Positions 1 through 7,248 of a DNA stretch of 14,991 nt are shown here, one piece after another. Made by a program: the position numbers and the translations under genes. The notes under the pieces are model-generated. The model was not told where the DNA came from, searched no databases, and was given only the letters and a program-made list of their open reading frames with translations. Source of the stretch: Anaerohalosphaeraceae bacterium (lineage in GTDB: Bacteria; Planctomycetota; Phycisphaerae; Sedimentisphaerales; Anaerohalosphaeraceae); assembly GCA_030671565.1 (NCBI GenBank), contig DAOVIC010000022.1, positions 1 to 14,991 of the forward strand, in the 5' to 3' direction. Within the stretch, counting starts at the first letter, position 1. Every line of letters begins with the position of its first letter.

Positions 1-2
1 AG

Positions 3-395
3 GCGATTGAGTACTACAAAGACGCTGCCGACAAAATGCCCGACAACAATTCAAAAATGCTTTTCGAACTATTGGCAATTGAAGAGCAACGCCATCAGGC
101 ACTGCTTGAACTTGAATTGCTAAAAACCGGCAAGGTCATAAACGACACGGAAAACATCCTCAATTTTTCCGACCTCGATATCACAGTCGAAATCCCTGAC
201 GCCCTGCGTTTAACATATCTCAATTTGCTTAAAGAAGCAATGAGAAGAGAGGACAAGTCATTCCGAGTATACGTCGACCTGATGTCAAAGGCCACATCCC
301 CGCAGACAAGGGTCGCCGCTGCAAATCTCGCACAGGAAGAAGTTCGCCACAAACTCCTCCTCGAGATCAAATATCAGCAGGCATTGGCCAAATAG
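3..395 (+). CDS. Rubrerythrin/ferritin-like diiron protein (5' end outside window)
   Basis: The reading frame is open from the left edge (AIEYYKDAADK precedes the first internal ATG at 36), so this is the 3' part of a longer gene and the ATG at 36 is not its start. About 130 residues are visible. They form two helix-pair halves typical of the rubrerythrin-type four-helix bundle: an AIEYY helix followed by LAIEEQRH, then a KEAMRRE helix followed by AQEEVRH. Each half therefore supplies a lone Glu and an ExxH motif, the full ligand set for a non-haem diiron centre. Known members act in peroxide reduction or iron oxidation in the cytoplasm. No C-terminal rubredoxin CxxC domain follows, so it is an erythrin-like or short form, and its exact substrate cannot be told. 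It is the only plus-strand gene here and converges on the nuclease gene, with 27 bases between the stops. Confidence 0.85.
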   Translation, partial: AIEYYKDAADKMPDNNSKMLFELLAIEEQRHQALLELELLKTGKVINDTENILNFSDLDITVEIPDALRLTYLNLLKEAMRREDKSFRVYVDLMSKATSPQTRVAAANLAQEEVRHKLLLEIKYQQALAK

Positions 396-422
396 AAAAT
401 CTGCATCTTACAATTCGCGATC

Positions 423-1040
423 CTACTGCCCCAGCAATCCGGGCCTTTCACGCAACAGCCATTTCGGAACCTGATCGCCACTGACATCACCCCAAAGCCC
501 CGCCCCGGACTCTATCGCCAACTCCTGCAAACGAACATACTGGTCATACTCGCTATGATCGAAACGGAGATCGGCATAACCGAATCCGTTAACAATAAGC
601 TCCTCGTTCAAAACACGCCCCCCGCCAAACCGAACATAACCCAACAACCTCCCATACCTGTCACGAACATCGCTCACCGTATCGATTACGATCGTAACTT
701 CCTCCCCAAGCACCAACTCCGCAGTAAACGAACTCGCTTCCTCCCCGTAATACATCGGACTCTCGCCCGGCCTCTTAGTCTCCGGCGTATCAACCCCCAA
801 AAGACGAACACGCGTCGTTGCATATTCACCGTCAGCAATATCTATATCGACCGTATCCCCGTCGACAACCTTGACAACACGAAAGGACTTCAGATGATAT
901 TTCCCCGCATCCTCACCGCTCAAACCGACAAACACCGGCAGATTGCGAATCCCCCCGCCGCCATAATGATCCAACAGAACTAACAAAACCCCCGCAACAA
1001 GCGCCGCTGCGATAAGCCCTCTGCGAAAACGACTGCTCAT
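423..1040 (-). CDS. Membrane-anchored thermonuclease (SNase-like) family protein
   Basis: This 205-residue protein starts with a basic stretch (SSRFRR) and a hydrophobic segment at about residues 9-23, which suggests an uncleaved signal anchor placing the domain outside the inner membrane; no lipobox is seen. A complete staphylococcal-nuclease fold domain follows from about residue 50. VVDGDTV carries the calcium-binding Asp residues, RLLGVDTPET (about 79-88) gives the catalytic Arg and the Asp-Thr-x-Glu group, and DRYGRLLGYV (about 127-136) gives the second catalytic Arg. All known active-site positions are kept, so a functional Ca-dependent phosphodiesterase is likely; the natural substrate is unknown. 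The frame stays open back to 1160, but that extension lies inside the aspartokinase gene and is charged and unlike the family, so the ATG at 1040 was chosen, 31 bases after the aspartokinase stop. Probably co-transcribed with it. Confidence 0.85.
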   Translation of the reverse strand: MSSRFRRGLIAAALVAGVLLVLLDHYGGGGIRNLPVFVGLSGEDAGKYHLKSFRVVKVVDGDTVDIDIADGEYATTRVRLLGVDTPETKRPGESPMYYGEEASSFTAELVLGEEVTIVIDTVSDVRDRYGRLLGYVRFGGGRVLNEELIVNGFGYADLRFDHSEYDQYVRLQELAIESGAGLWGDVSGDQVPKWLLRERPGLLGQ

Positions 1041-1071
1041 CGCATACCGGACTTTACCCTCACCTGTCAAA

Positions 1072-1569
1072 TTATGCCCCTCGCTGATCGACTGCCTTAT
1101 CCAGCTCAAAAACCCTGCAAACCGCTGCAAGAGCTTCATCGCCCTGATCGATATCGACAATACAGCTTATACGTATCTCACTCGTTGTGATAGAATCGAT
1201 GTTAACCTTATTCTCTGCAAGCGTCGCAAAAAGCTTTTCGGCAACACCATAATGCGAACGCATCCCGACACCAACAACAGATATCTCTGCTATATCTTCA
1301 CGAACGAACACATTCTGACAATGTACTTCCACGCTGATTTCCTCGATCGCTTTCTTAGCATCTTCAAGATCGCTCTTAGCAGTAGTAAAAGACAGATTAG
1401 CCTTCTCTTCGCTGATCTCAACCTGAATGATGTCGTTAACGATCACCTGCGCCGCCGCAAGATGAGCAAATATCTTCGCAGCACTGCCCGGCTTATTATC
1501 AACACCCAGCAAACCAACCTTAGCAAGATCTTTTTGTATTGTTGCACCCGAAACCAGAATACCTTCCAT
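1072..1569 (-). other. Candidate internal translation start: aspartokinase beta (ACT-only) subunit
   Basis: Inside the aspartokinase gene, an in-frame ATG at 1569 (residue 247, sequence MEGILVSGA) follows a GAGGTG box with six bases between. Starting here gives a 165-residue protein made only of the ACT region. In Bacillus subtilis and Corynebacterium glutamicum, LysC is known to be made as alpha and beta subunits from exactly this kind of in-frame internal start, with beta of very similar size. What is seen is the Shine-Dalgarno, spacing and position; that it is used in this organism is inference. Confidence 0.45.
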
Positions 1570-2307
1570 TTGTGGCACCTCGTGAGTTATTATTGTACCC
1601 TTCTTATCTTCCATGCTGCTTCGAACATGGATATTTACGTCGTATTTCTTACCAAACTCGATCGCACGTCCGTGCATAACACCTGCACCAAGACTTGCCA
1701 ACTCGAGCATCTCGTCATAGCTTATCATGTCCATCTTCACCGCATCGGAAAACTTGCGGGGATCCGTCGTATATATACCATCGACATCCGTGTATATCTC
1801 GCAAGCCTCAGCACCTAATGCCGCTGCAAGTGCAACAGCACTCGTATCCGACCCGCCCCTGCCAAGCGTCGTGATATTACCATCAGCATCCATACCCTGA
1901 AAACCCGCAACGATCACAATAAAACCTTCGCCGAGTTTCTTATGGATCTTTTCCGAACCGATACTCTGGATACGAGCCTTCGAATGAGCATCATCCGTAA
2001 GCATCTCGATCTGAGTACCAGTAAAACTCAATGCCTTATGACCCATCTCGTCAAGAGCCATCGCCATCAGCGAAACCGTCTGCTGTTCGCCGGTACTCAA
2101 AAGCATATCCATCTCACGCCTGGGCGGATTAGGATTCAACTCCAACGCATCCGCAACAAGCTGATCGGTCTGCTTACCACGAGCAGAAGCAACAACTACG
2201 ACCTGCTTACCTTCTTTAGTCGCATTAACCGCACGCATCGCAGCCTTGCGTATCTTACCCGCATCAGCAACAGAAGTACCGCCAAATTTCTGAACCACTA
2301 TCGACAT
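1072..2307 (-). CDS. lysC: Aspartate kinase, monofunctional, with C-terminal ACT domains
   Basis: Aspartokinase phosphorylates L-aspartate, the first step towards lysine, threonine, methionine and diaminopimelate. The 411-residue product has the amino-acid-kinase domain at about 1-240, with KFGGTSV (residues 7-13) at the N-terminus, STGEQ, and GRGGSDTSA followed by YTDVDGIYTTDPR. Two ACT domains follow from about 260 (VDNKPGSAAKIF; VGVGMRSHYGVAEKLF), the usual feedback-binding module. The length is that of single-function LysC enzymes and no homoserine dehydrogenase part is fused. ATG at 2307 follows AAGGTGA at good spacing; the in-frame TTG just before it is less likely. A second, internal start before the ACT region is listed separately. 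The 117-base leader shows no lysine riboswitch (too short, and no such fold seen). The symbol lysC rests on the family; which end product inhibits it cannot be read here. Confidence 0.93.
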   Translation of the reverse strand: MSIVVQKFGGTSVADAGKIRKAAMRAVNATKEGKQVVVVASARGKQTDQLVADALELNPNPPRREMDMLLSTGEQQTVSLMAMALDEMGHKALSFTGTQIEMLTDDAHSKARIQSIGSEKIHKKLGEGFIVIVAGFQGMDADGNITTLGRGGSDTSAVALAAALGAEACEIYTDVDGIYTTDPRKFSDAVKMDMISYDEMLELASLGAGVMHGRAIEFGKKYDVNIHVRSSMEDKKGTIITHEVPQMEGILVSGATIQKDLAKVGLLGVDNKPGSAAKIFAHLAAAQVIVNDIIQVEISEEKANLSFTTAKSDLEDAKKAIEEISVEVHCQNVFVREDIAEISVVGVGMRSHYGVAEKLFATLAENKVNIDSITTSEIRISCIVDIDQGDEALAAVCRVFELDKAVDQRGA

Positions 2308-2392
2308 CAATTCACCTTACAAAAAACTAAAATCAGTCCGCAAATTTAAACACTGATAACATACACAACACCGGCATAAACAAGGCATTTTA

Positions 2393-2408
2393 CCGGGTTT
2401 ACTCCCGG
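2393..2408 (-). terminator. Small GC hairpin after the sigma-54 activator gene (weak terminator candidate)
   Basis: CCGGG and CCCGG form a five-pair stem with a six-base loop, 16 bases beyond the activator stop codon. On the minus strand the hairpin is followed by TAAAATGCC rather than a run of T, so it is at best a weak intrinsic terminator or a 3'-end stabiliser between the activator and lysC. Confidence 0.3.
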
Positions 2409-2424
2409 AACACAAACCTAAATT

Positions 2425-3789
2425 CTACAAATCATACTCTTTGATCTTCCGGTAAAGCGTCCTTTCCCCGATTTCCAGTATTTTTGAAGCCTCAGCACGG
2501 TTTCCGCCAGTCGCCTCAAGTGTATTCTTGATATGAAGTTTCTCGACCTCACCTAATGTCAATCCCGCATATTCACCAGGCAGATGAACACCAACAACCT
2601 CTCCCCTGAACCCTGTCACATGCCCCTCAAGTTGTTTTACACGGTTGATCTCAGCTGGAACATCGCGAATATCAAGAGTGTCACTATCACACATAACAAC
2701 CATCATCCGCACGCAATTACGCAACTGTCGAATATTACCGGGCCATTCATAACCCTGTAGAATACTCATCGCACCCTCAGTTATTCGGCGAATATCCTTG
2801 CCCAGTTCAACACATATCTCTTTAAGGAAAAAACCGAAAAGTTCTGCAATATCATCAGGCCGGTTTCGAAGCGGAGGAACAGTTATGCTAACACCCTTGA
2901 TCCGAAAATAAAGATCCTGACGAAACTTCTTCTCCTTTACCAGCTCGGCAAGATCGCAGTTCGTCGCACTGACAACACGAACATCAACAAGAGTCGACCG
3001 CGTCGATCCCACAGGAACTACAACTCCATCTTCCAATACACGCAACAGCTTCGCCTGCATATTTAACGGCATATCACCGATCTCATCGAGAAAAAGCGTA
3101 CCCTTATCTGCTATCTCGAACAAACCTTTACGATCAGAAACCGCACCTGTAAAGGCGCCCTTGGAATGTCCGAACAACTCGCTTTCAAGCAGACTCTCCG
3201 TCAAACCAGCACAATTCATCGGAACAAAAGGCTTAGCTTTTCGATGAGAATTATCATGGATCGAACGGGCTATCAACTCCTTGCCGCTCCCCGACTCACC
3301 CTCTATCAAAACGCCGATATTAGTGGGGGCAACTTTGCCAAGAACATGAAAAACCCCCTGCATCGCATGACTTCTGCCAACGATCCCGCTAAAAACAAAC
3401 TTATCCTTACCACCTTTGCCACGCCCCGCATTAAACGCCGAAATAACTTCCGCAATACGTTCAACACTCACAGGCTTTTCAAGATAATCTACTGCACCAC
3501 CTCTTATCGCCTGCTTGCAATTCTCGATAGTTCCGTTACCAACTGCAAAAACCACATTCACCGACGAGTTCTTGCTTCGGGCAAACCTCAGGACATCAAG
3601 ACCGTTACCCCCCCCGTCCAACTCCATTTCGGTGATTACAACATCGACGCCCCTCTCGTCAAGAAACGCCATCGCCGCTTCCGCATTGCACACAACAGAC
3701 ACATCCGCGAACTCACCCCGCAATTCGCCGGCAAATGCATGGCTGTTTTCACTATCGGAATCTACGACTAGAATGCTTAAGTTCTTCAT
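2425..3789 (-). CDS. Sigma-54-dependent NtrC-like activator with atypical receiver (Glu54)
   Basis: This 454-residue protein has the three-part NtrC layout. A receiver-like domain spans about 1-120, an AAA+ sigma-54 activation domain about 135-362 and a Fis-type helix-turn-helix about 415-454 ([20 protein letters not shown]). The AAA+ part looks fully active: Walker A GESGSGKE (164-171), the sigma-54 contact loop GAFTGA (211-216) and Walker [10 protein letters not shown]. The receiver is odd. The phospho-accepting Asp is Glu (GAA codon, VITEMEL, residue 54), the acidic pair is Asp10-Ser11, and the conserved Thr is Val83, while Lys105 is kept. It may therefore be always on or respond to something other than a kinase. 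No partner kinase is adjacent. ATG 3789 was chosen; an in-frame TTG at 3798, nearer a GAAGAG box, would add three residues. Target promoters cannot be named. Confidence 0.9.
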   Translation of the reverse strand: MKNLSILVVDSDSENSHAFAGELRGEFADVSVVCNAEAAMAFLDERGVDVVITEMELDGGGNGLDVLRFARSKNSSVNVVFAVGNGTIENCKQAIRGGAVDYLEKPVSVERIAEVISAFNAGRGKGGKDKFVFSGIVGRSHAMQGVFHVLGKVAPTNIGVLIEGESGSGKELIARSIHDNSHRKAKPFVPMNCAGLTESLLESELFGHSKGAFTGAVSDRKGLFEIADKGTLFLDEIGDMPLNMQAKLLRVLEDGVVVPVGSTRSTLVDVRVVSATNCDLAELVKEKKFRQDLYFRIKGVSITVPPLRNRPDDIAELFGFFLKEICVELGKDIRRITEGAMSILQGYEWPGNIRQLRNCVRMMVVMCDSDTLDIRDVPAEINRVKQLEGHVTGFRGEVVGVHLPGEYAGLTLGEVEKLHIKNTLEATGGNRAEASKILEIGERTLYRKIKEYDL

Positions 3790-3911
3790 GTTAAACAATG
3801 GCTCTTCATTTGACCTGTATTCCGGGCCGCATAACCGCGCAAAAAAGCCTACTACACCCCTTTAAAACTACAACGGTCGAACAGCCTTCAATACCAAATA
3901 CCTATCCAGCC

Positions 3912-3951
3912 AAAAAAGCCTCCTGTAAAATGTTCACAGAACACGGAGGCT
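3912..3951 (-). terminator. Intrinsic terminator after the cold-shock gene
   Basis: On the minus strand AGCCTCC pairs with GGAGGCT and is followed at once by a run of six T, the standard Rho-independent arrangement. The 21-base loop itself holds a perfect inverted repeat (TGTTC, ACA, GAACA at 3931-3943), so a second hairpin can stack inside. It lies 94 bases beyond the csp stop and should separate csp from the sigma-54 activator gene. Confidence 0.8.
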
Positions 3952-4045
3952 AACAAAACCATATCCAGATTCCACACATACCGCCAAACGGCACATGCTT
4001 TCCGAACACCTGGCCTTCCTGAACGACAGCGTACAAAGATTAAAT

Positions 4046-4294
4046 TTACTCGGACACTTCGGATTTTTGGCGAATATTACTCTTACCGCCAATTTCAGCA
4101 ATGCGAACATTACTGCCCTTAAGCCCATTGTCAGAATCTTCTTCTTCGTACTCGACCGTCTGCCCATTTCGCAGACATCGAAACCCGTCGCCATCAATGC
4201 TGGTATAGTGAACGAAAACATCGTCACCGTCATCATTGATCAGAAATCCAAATCCTTTCTTTGGGTCAAACCACTTGACTTTACCCATTGCCAT
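4046..4294 (-). CDS. Cold-shock-domain RNA-binding protein (CspA family)
   Basis: The 82-residue protein opens with GKVKWFD and carries both RNA-binding motifs of the cold-shock domain, KGFGFL (residues 13-18) and DVFVHY (25-30). Such small beta-barrel proteins bind single-stranded RNA or DNA and act as RNA chaperones that loosen mRNA structure and aid translation, often in the cold. The domain ends near residue 69; the remaining KSNIRQKSEVSE tail makes it a little longer than the usual 66-70 residues. The start is well fixed: AAAGGAGG lies five bases before ATG 4294, the strongest Shine-Dalgarno in the window, fitting a highly translated gene. It lies after pnp, has a promoter candidate in the gap and ends at a clear terminator, so it is probably a single-gene unit with possible read-through from pnp. 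Cold induction is not shown by the sequence. Confidence 0.92.
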   Translation of the reverse strand: MAMGKVKWFDPKKGFGFLINDDGDDVFVHYTSIDGDGFRCLRNGQTVEYEEEDSDNGLKGSNVRIAEIGGKSNIRQKSEVSE

Positions 4295-4324
4295 AAGTGC
4301 CTCCTTTTCAAGCTTGGCCCTGCC

Positions 4325-4353
4325 CTAATACAGAACCATTCTGACACTTTCAA
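4325..4353 (-). promoter_or_regulatory. Sigma-70-type promoter candidate for the cold-shock gene
   Basis: On the minus strand TTGAAA (5 of 6 to the -35 consensus) is followed after exactly 17 bases by TATTAG (4 of 6 to the -10 consensus). Transcription would begin near 4318, giving a leader of about 24 bases that contains the strong ribosome binding site. An AT-rich stretch (about 4376-4402) lies upstream. Read by eye; not tested. Confidence 0.45.
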
Positions 4354-4416
4354 CACCCTCGCTACCAGGCCATTAACAATCCATTATTTATATTTATATC
4401 ACAATGACTTTTTTAG

Positions 4417-6540
4417 CTATTCAGATTTCTTCTCGTCAGAACCTTCCAATTCAGCAAGTGCAGCCTTCCGCGAAAACTTAAACCGGCCCTGATCGTCTAT
4501 CAGCAAAAGCTTAACAGGAACAATATCACCTTCTTTGCACACATCCGTCACATTCTTGACGAATCCGTCGCTAAGTTCGCTTACATGACACAAACCTTCA
4601 GTTCCAGGCGCGATCTCAACAAAAATACCGAAATCCTTCACCGATACAACTTTTGCACGCTCATAGATCTTGCCAACTTCCGGAGGAGTTGTCATGCCTT
4701 CGACGATCTCACGAGCTGCAAGATGACCGTCGCCGCCAACACAACTGATATTGACAGTACCGTCCTCTTCTATCTCAACCTTCGTGCCAGTCTGCTCCTG
4801 GATAGACTTGATCATCTTACCGCCGGGACCGATCAGTTTACCGATCAGATCAGGATCGATCTTGATGCTCGTTATCTTCGGTGCAAACTCGCTAAGTTCC
4901 TCGCGACCCTTGCTGATCGTCTTGTTCATCGAATCAAGAATATCAAGCCTCGCGGTTTTCGCCCTGGCCAGTGCCTCGACAAGGATCTCATGTGAAAGCC
5001 CGGAAGCCTTAATATCAAGCTGGATCGCACTAATACCGTTACACGTACCGGCAACCTTAAAATCCATATCCCCAAAATGGTCCTCATCACCGAGAATATC
5101 GGTAAGAAGCTCATACCTGCCGCCGTCGCTGATCATACCGATCGAAATACCCGCAACAGGATTAGGCATCGGAACACCGGCATCCATCAATGCAAGCGAA
5201 CCGCCGCATATCGAAGCCTGAGAACTCGAACCGTTCGACTCCGTTATCTCAGAGACGATCTTAATTGTGTATGGGAAAACATCCGAAGCAGGCTTAGCCC
5301 GCTCAAGAGCCTTTTCCGCAAGAGCACCGTGACCGATCTCACGTCTGCCCGGACCACGGATAAACCGAACCTCGCCAACCGAAGAAGGTGGGAAGTTATA
5401 ATGAAGCATAAAGTCCTGACCGAACTCGTCAAGCAGTCCGTCAACTATCTGCTGATCGCGACCGGTACCAAGAGTAACAGAAACAAGTGCCTGCGTCTCA
5501 CCGCGGGTAAACAACGCCGAACCATGAGCCCTCGGCAGCAATCCGACTTCGCACTCGATAGGACGAACATCCGAATAACCACGGCCATCAGGACGTTTGC
5601 CGTCAAGTATATTCTTACGAACGGCAGCTTTTTCCACCATACCAAATACACGGTTGAACATGATCTTAGTGCTTCGTGCTTCGCCATCATCGCCGGCTTC
5701 GAGGTATTCCTCTGCCAAAGCCTTCTTCAGCTCACCGATACCAGCCATACGCTCAGACTTAACAGGGATCACACACAACTCACAAAGCTTATCAAACGCC
5801 TTGCCTTTGATCTCTCCGAGAAGCTCGGTATCAAGATCGTCTTCGACTTCCATCTTCTCAACGCCGCACTTCGAGCGAAGTTCCTCAAGCATATCGCAGA
5901 TTTCGCGAACTGCATCATGACCGACACGAACAGCATCGGCAACAACTTCTTCGCTAACTGTTTTAGCATCCACCTCGATCATATTGATCGCTTCTTTACG
6001 ACCGCCAAGGATCAGATTAAAATCGCTCGTCTCACGCTCTGAATGCGTGGGATTGACAACAAACTTGCCGTCAACACGGCTAACCCGGCACGCTCCAAGA
6101 GGGCCAAGGAAGGGAATCTTACTTATAACAAGTGCCGCACTCGCTCCAAGCATTGCAAGGACATCAGGATCGTTCTCATCATCGGCACTTACAACATTAC
6201 AAAGGATCTGAACCTCGTCAAAATAACCATCTGGAAACAACGGGCGAATCGGCCTGTCGATCTTCCTGGCTGTCAGGATCTCCTTCGTTGTAGGACGACC
6301 CTCACGTTTCATGAATCCGCCTGGAAACTTACCAGCCGCACTCAACTTTTCACGGTAATCAACGCTCAATGGAAAATAATCTATATCCGCTCTGGCTTCG
6401 GCACAGGTAGCTGTAACCATAACAACGGTTTCGCCGCACTGAACCATAACCGAACCATGGGCCTGACGCCCTATTTTCCCTGTCTCTATCGAAACTAACT
6501 TCCCGCCCAATTCTTTTTCTACTCGATAAACTTCAAACAT
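4417..6540 (-). CDS. pnp: Polynucleotide phosphorylase (PNPase)
   Basis: PNPase is the trimeric 3'-to-5' exoribonuclease that uses phosphate to release nucleoside diphosphates and takes part in mRNA decay and RNA quality control. The 707-residue product is full length. Two RNase PH-like domains span about 1-225 and 310-545, with the first ending in a helical linker. The second holds SEITESNGSSS, then GDEDHFGDMDFKVAGT with the Asp residues of the catalytic centre. The KH domain follows at about 555-615 (LIGKLIGPGGKMIKSI, with GPGG as the RNA-gripping loop), then S1 at about 620-693 (VKDFGIFVEI). The short acidic-basic tail is normal. ATG 6540 matches the family N-terminus (MFEVYRVEKELGG); the ribosome binding site is weak (GGAAAGA). 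It follows rpsO by 140 bases, the order known in many bacteria, and the gap contains a hairpin that could serve in processing. Confidence 0.97.
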   Translation of the reverse strand: MFEVYRVEKELGGKLVSIETGKIGRQAHGSVMVQCGETVVMVTATCAEARADIDYFPLSVDYREKLSAAGKFPGGFMKREGRPTTKEILTARKIDRPIRPLFPDGYFDEVQILCNVVSADDENDPDVLAMLGASAALVISKIPFLGPLGACRVSRVDGKFVVNPTHSERETSDFNLILGGRKEAINMIEVDAKTVSEEVVADAVRVGHDAVREICDMLEELRSKCGVEKMEVEDDLDTELLGEIKGKAFDKLCELCVIPVKSERMAGIGELKKALAEEYLEAGDDGEARSTKIMFNRVFGMVEKAAVRKNILDGKRPDGRGYSDVRPIECEVGLLPRAHGSALFTRGETQALVSVTLGTGRDQQIVDGLLDEFGQDFMLHYNFPPSSVGEVRFIRGPGRREIGHGALAEKALERAKPASDVFPYTIKIVSEITESNGSSSQASICGGSLALMDAGVPMPNPVAGISIGMISDGGRYELLTDILGDEDHFGDMDFKVAGTCNGISAIQLDIKASGLSHEILVEALARAKTARLDILDSMNKTISKGREELSEFAPKITSIKIDPDLIGKLIGPGGKMIKSIQEQTGTKVEIEEDGTVNISCVGGDGHLAAREIVEGMTTPPEVGKIYERAKVVSVKDFGIFVEIAPGTEGLCHVSELSDGFVKNVTDVCKEGDIVPVKLLLIDDQGRFKFSRKAALAELEGSDEKKSE

Positions 6541-6637
6541 AATTTTCTATTCTTTCCGTCTCAAACATCATTTATAAACATCAAAAAAAACAAACTTCTC
6601 TCTCCAAACACTCCTCTTGTAGACAACATCGCATATT

Positions 6638-6671
6638 GGGCAGCAGTGAATTAATCGAAAAATCTCTGCCC
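6638..6671 (-). promoter_or_regulatory. Hairpin in the rpsO-pnp gap
   Basis: GGGCAG and CTGCCC form a six-pair GC-rich stem around a 22-base loop, just after the rpsO stop. There is no T-run behind it on the minus strand, so it is not a standard terminator. In E. coli the same gap carries hairpins cut by RNase III, after which PNPase controls its own mRNA. A like role here is inference from position only. Confidence 0.4.
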
Positions 6672-6680
6672 GAAGAAATG

Positions 6681-6947
6681 TTATTTACGCAGGCCGAGCT
6701 TTTGGATGATCTCGCGATAACGAGACATGTCCTTATTACGGACATACTTCAATAAAGCTGAACGCGTCCCAACCATCTTAAGCAGACCGCGCCGTGAGGA
6801 ATGGTCCTTCTTATGGGTCTTCAGGTGTTCAGTAAGTTCATTGATCCGAGTGGTCAGGATCGCTATCTGAACCTCAGGGGAACCTGTATCGGAATCATTA
6901 ATTTTGTAATCATCGATAATCGTACTTTTCTTCTCTTTCGTCAACAT
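6681..6947 (-). CDS. rpsO: Small ribosomal subunit protein uS15
   Basis: The 88-residue basic protein is the usual length of bacterial S15, which binds the central domain of 16S rRNA early in 30S assembly and contributes to a bridge with the 50S subunit. Recognisable family stretches are [10 protein letters not shown] (about residues 20-29), the [20 protein letters not shown] block (34-53) with the rRNA-contacting His-Lys-Lys-Asp-His, and [17 protein letters not shown] near the end. ATG 6947 gives the normal N-terminus; AAAGGTG lies about 11 bases before it, a slightly long spacing. The gene has its own promoter candidate and a leader of about 90 bases with a hairpin, and is followed by pnp. 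S15 is known to repress its own mRNA in several bacteria through unrelated leader folds. Confidence 0.97.
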   Translation of the reverse strand: MLTKEKKSTIIDDYKINDSDTGSPEVQIAILTTRINELTEHLKTHKKDHSSRRGLLKMVGTRSALLKYVRNKDMSRYREIIQKLGLRK

Positions 6948-6993
6948 CGTCTAAAAAACACCTTTCAACTAATCTTCTGCAAACTACATTTAT

Positions 6994-7014
6994 TTGTAAA
7001 TACTATACTTACAA
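6994..7014 (-). promoter_or_regulatory. Leader hairpin upstream of rpsO (candidate S15 autoregulatory element)
   Basis: On the minus strand TTGTAAGTA and TATTTACAA form a nine-pair stem (one G-U pair) with a TAG loop, between the promoter candidate and the rpsO start. The fold is AT-rich and lies about 46 bases before the ATG. Position in an rpsO leader suggests regulation by S15, but no known S15-binding motif can be confirmed by eye. Confidence 0.35.
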
Positions 7015-7043
7015 CCCGTACCGATCACACGGACAGACTGGGG

Positions 7044-7071
7044 ATTATATCGGAAAATGCAAGTTTTGCAA
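7044..7071 (-). promoter_or_regulatory. Sigma-70-type promoter candidate for rpsO
   Basis: A perfect TATAAT (7049 down to 7044) lies 16 bases downstream of TTGCAA (4 of 6 to the -35 consensus). The region just upstream is very AT-rich with A and T tracts (7072-7120), which could act as an UP element, as is common for ribosomal-protein promoters. The start of transcription would be near 7037, leaving a leader of about 90 bases. Confidence 0.6.
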
Positions 7072-7246
7072 TGATTTTTTTAAATTTGCAAAAACTCTAC
7101 GAAATAAATCGAAAAAAACGGATAAACGCCGCAAGAACAAGCTTTTATGAGACATTGAAGTGCAATTTCCCCACCCAAATCCGCGTTTTATACCAAAATA
7201 GCCTCAACCAAAGGCCGAAACCGCAATCTACTGCCAAATAACCCCC
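7072..7246. other. AT-rich intergenic spacer without a recognised gene
   Basis: Together with the leader, promoter and repeat element, this forms the longest non-coding stretch here (6948-7406). This part holds A/T tracts next to the rpsO promoter. I see no convincing ORF, RNA gene or terminator in it. Confidence 0.5.
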
Positions 7247-7248
7247 TA

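Noticed and set aside
1041..1160. Longer N-terminus for the nuclease, starting inside lysC
   Set aside because: It would overlap lysC by about 90 bases and put 40 unrelated residues before the membrane segment; the ATG at 1040 fits better.
2308..2424. Lysine riboswitch before lysC
   Set aside because: The gap is only 117 bases and shows none of the multi-helix L-box layout; only a short GC hairpin is seen.
3799..3911. Sigma-54 promoter (GG-N10-GC) before the activator gene
   Set aside because: No convincing match was found by eye on the minus strand; a sigma-70 promoter could not be fixed either.
5077..6042. 321-codon open frame on the plus strand, opposite pnp
   Set aside because: Its translation has no recognisable domain and lies wholly antisense to the well-conserved pnp gene; it is a frame shadow.
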